The notes under the pieces were generated by a model, which worked only from the letters and a program-made list of their open reading frames with translations, did no database searches and was not told the DNA's origin. From contig NZ_CM001466.1 in NCBI RefSeq assembly GCF_000231055.2, positions 3,838,615 through 3,886,811 on the forward strand: 48,197 nt of DNA, written 5' to 3'. Origin of the DNA: Saccharomonospora azurea NA-128 (lineage in GTDB: Bacteria > Actinomycetota > Actinomycetes > Mycobacteriales > Pseudonocardiaceae). The translations under genes and the position numbers were made by a program. This document shows positions 41,588 to 48,197 of the stretch, piece by piece (position 1 is the stretch's first letter; the number at the start of each line of letters is the position of its first letter).

Positions 41588-44416
41588 TCACCGTGTCGGT
41601 CGGGCTCGGTCGAGCACCTGCGCCAGATGCAGCGAGCGGCGGCCGGTGAGCTCAGTGATCTGGGTGCGGCAGCTGAACCCGTCGGCCAGCACGAGCTCGT
41701 CGGGGTCCGCGGCCTCGACCTCGGGGACGAGCACGCGGTTCGCGGCCGCCACGGAGATGTCGTAGTGCCCGCGCTCGACCCCGAAGTTGCCCGCCAGCCC
41801 GCAGCATCCGGAGTCGAGTGTGCGGTTGTCGACACCGGCTTTGCGCAGCAGGCGTTCGTCGGCGGCGTGCCCGAGCACCGCGTGCTGGTGACAGTGCTGC
41901 TGGGTCAGCGCGCGGACGTCGAGCGAGTCGAACTCCACATCGGGCGCGTGGCGTTCGAGGAACTCGGCGAGTGTCGATGCGGGCACGGGCGGTGTGTCGA
42001 GGAGCTCGTGCACGTCGTGGCGCAGCACGGCCAGGCAGCTCGGTTCGAGACCGACGATCGGCGTGCCCGCCTCGATGTCGTCGCGCAGCACGTCCAGGCT
42101 GTGGCGCAGGACGCGCCGGGCGATGCCGAGCTGGCCTGTGGAGATCCACGTCAGGCCACAACAGACCGAGGAGCGGGGGAGGACGACGTCGAACCCGGCG
42201 TGTTCCAGCACCCGCGTGGCCGCCGCGCCGATCTCCGGTGCGAAGTGGTCGGTGAACGTGTCCGGCCACAGCACCACCCGAGGGCGGTCTCCACCACGAC
42301 GGGGTTTGCGCCGCCACGCCCTGCGCAGCGTGGTGGGGGCGAACGTCGGGAGTTCGCGCTCGTCCGCGATGCCGCCGAGGCGCTTCGCCAACGCGGCGAC
42401 GGTGCGGGACCGCAGTGCCGCGTTGGCGAGGCCGGGAAGCCGGGAGGCCAGCCGGGCCCACAGCGGCAGGAAACCCAGGGAGTAGTGGCTCGCGGGGCGC
42501 ACCTTGCCCGCGTAATGGTGGTGCAGGAACTCCGCCTTGTAGGAGGCCATGTCGACGTCGACGGGGCAGTCGGAGAGACACCCCTTGCACGCCAGGCACA
42601 GGTCGAGGGCGTCGCGGACCTCGGTGGAGTCCCAACCGTCGGTGATCGTCTCGCCGCGCAACATCTCGAACAGCAGCCGCGCGCGACCGCGCGTGGAGTG
42701 CTCCTCGCGCTTGGTCACCATGTAGCTCGGGCACATCACCCCGGTGCTCGTGTCGACGCACTTGCCGACGCCGACGCAGCGCCGGGCCGCGGTGGCGAGG
42801 CTGCCGCCGTCGTGCGGGTAGCGCAGGGTCAGCGGCAGCTGTTTCGTGGGCCCGGAGAAGCGCAGGTCGGCGTCGAGGGGGCGGGGGCGGACGAGGTTGC
42901 CGGGGTTCAGCAGGTCGTCCGGGTCCCAGATCGCCTTGAACGCTTCGAACAGGCGCAGCATCTCGGGCGAGTACATGCGCGGCAGCAACTCCGCGCGGGC
43001 CTGCCCGTCGCCGTGTTCGCCCGACAGCGACCCGCCGTGGGCCACCACGAGATCGGCGGCGTCGGTGAGGAAGCGCCGGAACGTCGCGACGCCGTCGTCG
43101 GTGAGCAGGTCGAAGTCGATGCGCACGTGCACGCAGCCCTCGCCGAAGTGCCCGTACGGGATGCCGCGCAGCCCGTACGACGCGAGGAGCGCGCGGAACG
43201 AGCGCAGGTAGGAACCGAGCCGTTCCGGAGGGACGGCGGCGTCCTCCCAGCCCGGCCAGGCCTCCGAACCGTCGGCCATGCGCGTGGCGGTGCCGGCGGC
43301 GGATTCGCGGATGCCCCAGAGCTGCCGTTGCCTCGCCGGGTCGGTGGTGACGGACGTCGTGGCGCCGGTCTCGCGCGCCAACGCCGCCGCCAGCGCTTCG
43401 GCGTTGTGGCGGGCCTCGTCGGGGTCGTCGCCGCCGACCTCGACGAACAGCCAGCCGCGGCCGGCGGGCAGCGAGTCGAGCGCCGCGGGACGTCGGCCGC
43501 GCGCGAGGAGGATGTCGACGAGGTCGGCGCCCATGCCCTCCACGGTGAGGGGACGGTGGGACAGCACCTGGGGCGCGGCGTCGGCGGCGGCGATGTCGTC
43601 GGCGAACCCGGCCACCACGAGGGCCCGCGCGGGCGGTGAGGGGACCAGCCGCACGGTGGCCTCGGTGATCAGCACGCACGTGCCCTCCGTGCCCACGAGG
43701 GCCCGGGCGAGGTCGGTGCCGTTCTCGGGGAGGAGGTTGTCGAGCGCGTAGCCGGACACCCGTCGCGGCAGGGCGGGAAAGCCGGTGCGCAACACGGCCA
43801 GGTGGCGCTGCGCGAGGTCGTGCAGCGCGTCGCGGATCTCGTTCGCGCGGTGGGCAGGGTCCCCGACGATCCGGTCGCCCGGGCCGACGGTCAGCCGTGC
43901 GCCGTCGCCGGTGACGACGTCGAGCGACACGACGTTGTCGGCGGTACGTCCCCACGCCACGGAGTGCGAGCCGCACGCGTCGTTGCCGAGCATCCCGCCG
44001 AGCGTGCAGCGGCTGTGGGTGGAGGGATCGGGCCCGAACGTGAGCCCGTGCCGGGCGGCGGCGGCGCGGAGCGTGTCGAGGACGACACCGGGCTGCACGC
44101 GCGCGACGCGGCGTTCGGGGTCGATCTCCAGGACACGGTTCAGGTGGCGGCTGTAGTCGAGGACGATGCCCTGGCCGAGCGCCTGCCCGCCGATGCCGGT
44201 GCCCGCACCGCGCGCCGTCACCGGGACACCGTGCGCGCGGGCGACGCGCAGGGTGGCCGCGACGTCCTCGGCGCTGCGCGGGAACACGACGACCTTCGGG
44301 ACGTGCCGGTAGTTCGACGCGTCCATGCTGAACATCGCCCGGGCGGCGGCACCGTCGTCCACCTCGCCCGACACGGCGCGGGTCAGGTCTTCGGCGAGGG
44401 CGGGCACGGTGGTCAC
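41588..44416 (-). CDS. FAD/iron-sulfur D-2-hydroxyglutarate (or D-lactate-type) dehydrogenase
   Basis: 942 residues fusing a flavin dehydrogenase to a GlpC-like iron-sulfur module. Order: FAD-binding PCMH domain (VTARGAGTGIGGQALGQGIV, TLGGMLGNDACGSHSVAWGR, about 60-165), FAD-oxidase C-terminal domain (YGHFGEGCVHVRIDFDLLTD, GSLSGEHGDGQARAELLPRM, about 400-480), two 4Fe-4S motifs (RRCVGVGKCVDTSTGVMCPS and CLACKGCLSDCPVDVDMASY, about 545-620) and CCG cysteine domains (SVCCGLTW and SGCCGLAGNFG). This YdiJ-like architecture oxidises D-2-hydroxy acids to 2-keto acids and passes electrons to the respiratory chain. It overlaps the upstream transhydrogenase gene by 4 bp. That enzyme makes D-2-hydroxyglutarate, so D-2-hydroxyglutarate is the best substrate guess. 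Confidence 0.88.
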   Translation of the reverse strand: MTTVPALAEDLTRAVSGEVDDGAAARAMFSMDASNYRHVPKVVVFPRSAEDVAATLRVARAHGVPVTARGAGTGIGGQALGQGIVLDYSRHLNRVLEIDPERRVARVQPGVVLDTLRAAAARHGLTFGPDPSTHSRCTLGGMLGNDACGSHSVAWGRTADNVVSLDVVTGDGARLTVGPGDRIVGDPAHRANEIRDALHDLAQRHLAVLRTGFPALPRRVSGYALDNLLPENGTDLARALVGTEGTCVLITEATVRLVPSPPARALVVAGFADDIAAADAAPQVLSHRPLTVEGMGADLVDILLARGRRPAALDSLPAGRGWLFVEVGGDDPDEARHNAEALAAALARETGATTSVTTDPARQRQLWGIRESAAGTATRMADGSEAWPGWEDAAVPPERLGSYLRSFRALLASYGLRGIPYGHFGEGCVHVRIDFDLLTDDGVATFRRFLTDAADLVVAHGGSLSGEHGDGQARAELLPRMYSPEMLRLFEAFKAIWDPDDLLNPGNLVRPRPLDADLRFSGPTKQLPLTLRYPHDGGSLATAARRCVGVGKCVDTSTGVMCPSYMVTKREEHSTRGRARLLFEMLRGETITDGWDSTEVRDALDLCLACKGCLSDCPVDVDMASYKAEFLHHHYAGKVRPASHYSLGFLPLWARLASRLPGLANAALRSRTVAALAKRLGGIADERELPTFAPTTLRRAWRRKPRRGGDRPRVVLWPDTFTDHFAPEIGAAATRVLEHAGFDVVLPRSSVCCGLTWISTGQLGIARRVLRHSLDVLRDDIEAGTPIVGLEPSCLAVLRHDVHELLDTPPVPASTLAEFLERHAPDVEFDSLDVRALTQQHCHQHAVLGHAADERLLRKAGVDNRTLDSGCCGLAGNFGVERGHYDISVAAANRVLVPEVEAADPDELVLADGFSCRTQITELTGRRSLHLAQVLDRARPTR

Positions 44417-45690
44417 CAGTTCTGGAGGGACTCGGTCAGCACGGTGTCGAGATCGGTGTTCCGCACCTCGCGCGGCGACACCGCCAGCAGGCGTTGCTGT
44501 TTCAGCGCACCTTCCACGAGCGCGGGGACGTCGGAGACGTCGTAGCCCACGCCCGACAGGCCGTTGGGGACGCCGATGTCGCGCATGAGCGCCGTCAACG
44601 CCGCGGGCAGCTGCTCCCGCGGGTCGCGCTGGGCGGGCGCGGTCGGGTCGAGGATGCGCGCGGCGTGCAGGTGCCGCTCCGGGTCGGTGGGGAAGGTGAA
44701 GCGGAACGCGGCCGGGGCGGTGAGGGCGACCGACTCGCCGTGGGGCACGAGCGGTTCGTCCTGCGGGTAGTCGGCGGGCCGGTATTCGCGCACGCGCCCG
44801 GCGATCGGGTAGGCGCACGCGTGCGGGACGTGCACGCCGGCGTTGCCGAAACCCATGCCCGCGTACGTGGCGGCGAGCATCATGTCCGTGCGCGCGTCGA
44901 GGTCGCCGCCGTTGAGCACCGCCCTGCGGAACGACCGCGCGAGCAGGTGCAGGGCCTTCTCCGTCCACGTGTCGGAGATGGGGTTGGCGCCGTTGTAGGC
45001 GACGCGGGTCTCGGGCGTGTGCCGCGGGAAGGAGTGGAACGGCCGTGCGGTGTAGGACTCCAGGGCGTGACACAGCACGTCCAGGCCGCTGGCGGCGGTC
45101 ACGCGCGGTGGCATGGACAGCGTGAGCAGCGGGTCGACGACCGCCGTGGTCGGCCGCAGGTACGGGTGGCTGATGCCCGACTTCACCTTGAGGTCGACGA
45201 AGTCCATGATGCAGACCGGCGTGGTCTCCGATCCGGTGCCCGCCGTCGTCGGCACGGCGACCAGCGGCTTGAGGCGCCCGGGCGGGGCCTTGGCGGCGCC
45301 GATCGGCTTGTTGACGTAGTCGAACAGGTCCGCGGGGTGGGTGGTGAGCAGGTTGACGGCCTTCGCGGTGTCGATGGCCGACCCGCCGCCGACGGCCACG
45401 AAGCCGTCCCACGTCGACTGCCGGGCGAACTCGACCGCCTCCAGCACGCTGACGTCGGTCGGTTCGACGCGCACGCCGTCGAAGACCTCGGCGTCCAGCC
45501 CGCCCGCGCGAGCCGCCTCGGTGACCCGGTGCGCGACACCGGTGGCCGCGACTCCGGGGTCGGTGACGATCAGGACGCGCCGGGCGCCCTGCTGCGCGAG
45601 GTCGTGGCCGATCTCGTCGACCGCGCCGGCGCCGAACTTCAGCGGCGTCGCGCCCCACGTGAACACGGTTTCGTGCAGGTAGTCGACCAT
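44413..45690 (-). CDS. Hydroxyacid-oxoacid transhydrogenase (iron-containing alcohol dehydrogenase family)
   Basis: 425 residues. The sequence closely follows ADHFE1/HOT, not ordinary class III alcohol dehydrogenases: VAVGGGSAIDTAKAVNLLTT, VPTTAGTGSETTPVCIMDFV, SGLDVLCHALESYTARPF, YNGANPISDTWTEKALHLLA, GMGFGNAGVHVPHACAYPIA and PLVPHGESVALTAPAAFRFT. HOT oxidises 4-hydroxybutyrate to succinic semialdehyde with tightly bound nicotinamide and reduces 2-oxoglutarate to D-2-hydroxyglutarate. ATG 45690 is fixed by GGGAGG just upstream. The longer frame to 45750 would run through a palindromic operator. Its stop overlaps the start of the dehydrogenase that can recycle D-2-hydroxyglutarate. A GntR regulator precedes it. 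Confidence 0.88.
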   Translation of the reverse strand: MVDYLHETVFTWGATPLKFGAGAVDEIGHDLAQQGARRVLIVTDPGVAATGVAHRVTEAARAGGLDAEVFDGVRVEPTDVSVLEAVEFARQSTWDGFVAVGGGSAIDTAKAVNLLTTHPADLFDYVNKPIGAAKAPPGRLKPLVAVPTTAGTGSETTPVCIMDFVDLKVKSGISHPYLRPTTAVVDPLLTLSMPPRVTAASGLDVLCHALESYTARPFHSFPRHTPETRVAYNGANPISDTWTEKALHLLARSFRRAVLNGGDLDARTDMMLAATYAGMGFGNAGVHVPHACAYPIAGRVREYRPADYPQDEPLVPHGESVALTAPAAFRFTFPTDPERHLHAARILDPTAPAQRDPREQLPAALTALMRDIGVPNGLSGVGYDVSDVPALVEGALKQQRLLAVSPREVRNTDLDTVLTESLQNW

Positions 45691-45722
45691 GGCCCCTCCC
45701 CGGTGAGCGACTGGGAACCCGA

Positions 45723-45745
45723 GAGTGGCATGTAGCATGCCACTC
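45723..45745. promoter_or_regulatory. Perfect 23-bp palindrome, probable operator
   Basis: GAGTGGCATG, TAG, CATGCCACTC: ten bases on each side of a 3-base centre. It lies in the 101-bp gap between the GntR gene and the transhydrogenase, 33 bp before the latter's start. GntR/FCD regulators bind dyads of this size, so it is the natural binding site of the neighbouring regulator (inference). Confidence 0.7.
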
Positions 45746-45791
45746 GTCAAGAGCGCTGGTCGTCAGCGTTCTCGACAAGGGGAGTACCCGC

Positions 45792-46496
45792 TCAGTCGGT
45801 CAGCCGCGTCCAGTCGTAGGAGACGTGCACGGACTCGCCGGACTCGGCCGACTCCTGGGCGATGATGAGCTGCGCCGTGGTGAGCAGGTGCCGCCGCATG
45901 GCCTCCGCGGCGTCGGTGGGCTTGCCCGCCTCGACGAGCTCGGCGATCGCCTCGTGCTCGGCCAGGATGTCGGCCAGTCCCCGACTGCGGTCCACAGTGG
46001 AGGAGCCGCGGAGGAACACCATGTCGCGCAACGAGTCGACGTAGCGGGCGAGCCGCAGGTTGCCGGACGCGACGTTGATGGCCTCGTGGAACTTCCGGTC
46101 GGCGGTCATGAACGCCGCCTCGTCGCGCTCCTCGGCGGCGTGGCGCATGGCGTCGAGGTGGGTGGACAGCTGCTCCGACAGACCGGGCGTGCGCTGGCTC
46201 GTGGCGCGGAACGTGGCGGGCACCTCCAGCAGCAGCCGGATGGCGAAGACCTCCTCCAGGTCGTGCAGCGAGGTCTGCAACACGCGGATGCCCCGGTTGC
46301 GCTCGAACCGCACCATGCCCCGCTCGGCGAGCTGGATCAACGCCTCCCGCACGGGGGTGCGGGACACGCCGAGCCGGGCTGCGAGATCGTGCACCGAGTA
46401 CAGCGTTCCGGGCACGAGCTCACCACTGACGATGGCCCCGCGCAGCTCGTCGAGGATCGTCCTGGCGAGGTTCCGGTCGGTGTCGATCTGCCGCAT
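45792..46496 (-). CDS. GntR-family regulator with FCD domain
   Basis: 234 residues. The N-terminal winged helix (about 8-75) contains LRGAIVSGELVPGTLYSVHD and LAARLGVSRTPVREALIQLA, the canonical GntR recognition helix, then GMVRFERNRGIRVLQ. The C-terminal all-helical FCD domain has the metal/ligand-site residues in DRKFHEAINVASGN, EHEAIAELVEAGK and AMRRHLL. FCD regulators typically sense organic acids, which fits a hydroxy-acid catabolic operon downstream. It is on the same strand immediately upstream of the transhydrogenase and dehydrogenase genes. A 23-bp palindrome lies between them. Confidence 0.92.
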   Translation of the reverse strand: MRQIDTDRNLARTILDELRGAIVSGELVPGTLYSVHDLAARLGVSRTPVREALIQLAERGMVRFERNRGIRVLQTSLHDLEEVFAIRLLLEVPATFRATSQRTPGLSEQLSTHLDAMRHAAEERDEAAFMTADRKFHEAINVASGNLRLARYVDSLRDMVFLRGSSTVDRSRGLADILAEHEAIAELVEAGKPTDAAEAMRRHLLTTAQLIIAQESAESGESVHVSYDWTRLTD

Positions 46497-46549
46497 TCGC
46501 CCATCGTCCCACGGGCGGCGGGGTTCGAGGTCGGCTTCGGCGGGTCGGC

Positions 46550-47419
46550 TCACGTCACGTCGGCGCCGAACCACAGGCGGGCGAGCTCGTCGAGGGAGGG
46601 CTTGCCGGGCACGGGCAGCCACGTCAGGTACCGGCGCAGGGTCGAGTACCGGTGCAGGAGCGTGTACGCCAGGCACCGGCGCGCGAAGTCGACGTCCGGT
46701 TCGAGCCCGTAGCCGTGCAGGAAGGCGTGCCAGCACGCCCGATCGCCACCCGCCAGGTACACCGACGCGGCCACGAACTCGTACTCCGCCGCGCCCACCA
46801 TCGCGGGTTCGAAGTCGACGAGTCCCGAGACCGTCCACCGCGTCCCGTCGTGGCGCACGAAGACGTGCTCGCGCAGCAGTTCGGTGTGCAGGAAGACGGG
46901 ATGTGCGGTGGAGAGGTCCACGCCGTCGACGAAGTCCGGCACGAGTTCCAGCCACTCCGGGGCGAGGTCCTGCTGTCGGTGATGTTCCACGACGACGTCG
47001 CGGCGAGCGCGCACGAACTCCGTCCAGTCCGTCACGAGCGGAGCCGGATGCTCGGTGACGGCGTGCAGTTCGGCCGTCACGGCCCCCACCTCGCCGCACA
47101 GCGCTCGTCGTTCGTCAACGGTCAGCGTGTCCCACACCGAGTCGAGCCCGACTCCGGGAACCCGGGTCATCAGCACGTAGTGCCAGCCCTCGCGCGTGCC
47201 GGTGGCGCGCGGGCGCGGGGTCTGTACGGACAGGCGCCCCTCCAGGGCGGTCAGCGCGGCGGCCTCGATACGGAACTCCTCCGCGTCGTCTGAGGGATAG
47301 AACTTCAGCACCAGGTCGTCGCCGACGGCGTGGACGGGCAGCGATCCGCTCACGAAGCGCGTCGTCGGGAGGTCGAGCGACAGCTCGGCGAGCACGGCGG
47401 CCAGGGGAGGGGGCGTCAC
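46550..47419 (-). CDS. APH-fold phosphotransferase with altered catalytic motif
   Basis: 289 residues of the aminoglycoside-phosphotransferase/choline-kinase fold. The N-lobe lysine is in DDLVLKFYPSDDAEEFRIEA, followed by YVLMTRVPGVGLDSVWDTLT as hinge and HAVTEHPAP. The catalytic loop reads FLHTELLREHVFVRHDGTRW, where the usual HGDxxxxN would be expected: Asp is replaced by Glu and the Asn by His. The metal-binding GLVDFEPAMVGAAEYEF keeps the DFx aspartate. This variant may be a conserved actinobacterial subgroup with a different or weak activity, or a pseudokinase. GTG 47419 lacks an SD and may be leaderless. It is 53 bp upstream of the GntR gene on the same strand; a link with that operon is uncertain. 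Confidence 0.8.
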   Translation of the reverse strand: MTPPPLAAVLAELSLDLPTTRFVSGSLPVHAVGDDLVLKFYPSDDAEEFRIEAAALTALEGRLSVQTPRPRATGTREGWHYVLMTRVPGVGLDSVWDTLTVDERRALCGEVGAVTAELHAVTEHPAPLVTDWTEFVRARRDVVVEHHRQQDLAPEWLELVPDFVDGVDLSTAHPVFLHTELLREHVFVRHDGTRWTVSGLVDFEPAMVGAAEYEFVAASVYLAGGDRACWHAFLHGYGLEPDVDFARRCLAYTLLHRYSTLRRYLTWLPVPGKPSLDELARLWFGADVT

Positions 47420-47545
47420 GCTCGCGCACGCTACTCGGTGACGGTGGCGGGGTCAGCCGGTTTTCGGCGGGCAGCTATCTCGCGCCAACGTCTGCGTCAC
47501 ATTCCTCTGGAGGTCGACCTGACTGGAGGTTGCAGGCTTCCGGGC

Positions 47546-48197
47546 ATGACACGGACCGAACCGCGGCGGCGGGGAGTGCTCTGGACTCCCGAGAACCGGT
47601 GGACGACGGCCGGGTTGCTGTTGGTGGTCACCCTGCTCGCGTTCGAGAACATGGGCGTGGCCACGGCGATGCCCACCATGGTCGCCGATCTCGACGGCGG
47701 CGAGCTGTATTCCTGGCCGTTCACCGCCCACCTCGTCGCGAGCGTCGCGGCCACGGTGCTGTCCGGCCGGGTCTGCGACCGCCGTGGGCCGACGCTCTCG
47801 TTGCTGGTCGGCCCGTGGATCTTCCTCGCGGGTCTCGTGGCGGCCGGGGCCGCGCCGACCATGGAGGTGCTGCTGGTCGGGCGGGCTCTGCAGGGCTTCG
47901 GTTCGGGTGTGCTCATGGTCGCGACGTCGCTGCTCGTCGCACTCACCTACGACGATCGGGAGCGGCCGGTGATGTACGCGGCGTTCGCGGCGGCGTGGGT
48001 GTTGCCCGCCGTCGTGGGGCCGTCGATCGCCGGGCTCGTGACGGAGACCGCCGGATGGCGCTGGGTGTTCCTCGGGCTGGTGCCGCTGATGCCTTTGGGC
48101 ATGGGCCTGCTCGTGCCGGTGGTGCGGCGGCTGCCCGCCCACGTCCCCGATCCTGCGGCGCGGCGAGCGGGGATCGTCGCGGCGGTGACCGTGGCGC
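47546..48197 (+). CDS. MFS transporter (partial, cut by window edge)
   Basis: The first 217 residues of a major facilitator. Membrane helices are visible from WTTAGLLLVVTLLAFENMGV onward, with the loop 2-3 signature GRVCDRRGPTLSLLVG (GxxxDRRG type) and the motif-C-like region AFAAAWVLPAVVGPSIAGLV of the drug:H+ antiporter branch (14-helix or 12-helix cannot be told). It therefore probably exports a small molecule. ATG 47546 is used; GGAGGT lies 15 bases upstream, farther than ideal, so a nearby alternative start is possible. It is divergent from the APH-like gene. The substrate is unknown. Confidence 0.85.
   Translation, partial: MTRTEPRRRGVLWTPENRWTTAGLLLVVTLLAFENMGVATAMPTMVADLDGGELYSWPFTAHLVASVAATVLSGRVCDRRGPTLSLLVGPWIFLAGLVAAGAAPTMEVLLVGRALQGFGSGVLMVATSLLVALTYDDRERPVMYAAFAAAWVLPAVVGPSIAGLVTETAGWRWVFLGLVPLMPLGMGLLVPVVRRLPAHVPDPAARRAGIVAAVTVA

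Noticed and set aside
45691-45750. N-terminal extension of the transhydrogenase starting at 45750
   Set aside because: It would run across the 23-bp palindrome. A GGGAGG ribosome site directly precedes ATG 45690, where homologous N-termini begin.
41588-45778. A single 1396-residue fusion reading from 45778 through the dehydrogenase
   Set aside because: The upstream 450 codons lie out of phase over the transhydrogenase gene and translate to Arg-rich nonsense. GTG 44416 with a 4-bp overlap gives a normal family N-terminus.

Overview
This is a high-GC chromosomal window with actinobacterial architecture: GTG starts, many 4-bp start/stop overlaps, an EmbA/B/C-type arabinosyltransferase, a DUF3558 lipoprotein, a type II NADH dehydrogenase and 10-methyl fatty-acid genes. 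This points to a mycolata-related actinomycete, most likely Pseudonocardiaceae (Saccharomonospora/Amycolatopsis-like). That assignment is an inference from gene content. There is no rRNA, tRNA, insertion sequence, prophage or CRISPR array that I can see.

Layout. (1) 1-3184, minus strand: an overlapping three-gene terpenoid operon of a class II (DxDD) diterpene cyclase, a cytochrome P450 and a UbiA-superfamily membrane protein cut by the window edge. (2) 3311-6594: a secreted beta-propeller protein translationally coupled to a secreted neutral ceramidase. (3) 6704-9891: a MerR regulator followed by tmsA and tmsB, which make 10-methyl-branched (tuberculostearic-type) fatty acids. (4) 10029-11767: a small unknown gene with a near-consensus promoter, convergent with a cytokinin-dehydrogenase-like flavoprotein. 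(5) 11930-14087: three tiny genes (41, 56 and 77 aa) plus ndh, with three sequences resembling stress-sigma promoters (GTTT-N15/16-GGGTAT type). (6) 14090-18331: a DinB-like gene flanked by inverted arrays of a 21-bp repeat, then an ATP-grasp/CocE-hydrolase pair and a huge hairpin built from the same repeat. (7) 18330-24893: a GreA-like factor, tex, ilvD, an AAC(3)-like acetyltransferase, a Cys-motif unknown and a PPOX-fold protein. (8) 25014-32162: cobB, a composite 21-bp repeat array, an emb-type arabinosyltransferase and the overlapping cobU-cobT-cobS operon. (9) 32205-38181: gltB-gltD. (10) 38619-41414: a glutaryl-CoA dehydrogenase, another 21-bp array, then a less GC-rich patch with a DUF3558 lipoprotein, a helical ESX-like protein and a small winged-helix-like protein. 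(11) 41588-47419: an APH-fold kinase, a GntR regulator, a hydroxyacid-oxoacid transhydrogenase and a large FAD/FeS D-2-hydroxyglutarate-type dehydrogenase, with a perfect palindrome at the likely operator. (12) An MFS transporter runs off the right edge.

The strongest candidates for something undescribed are four. First, a family of 21-bp (two helical turns) repeats at five intergenic loci, nearly all starting within about 20 bp of a stop codon and folding into long hairpins between convergent genes. Second, the class II cyclase/P450/UbiA operon, where the UbiA protein may act as the type I terpene synthase. Third, the self-contained 4-hydroxybutyrate/D-2-hydroxyglutarate module. Fourth, the ATP-grasp ligase/hydrolase pair.
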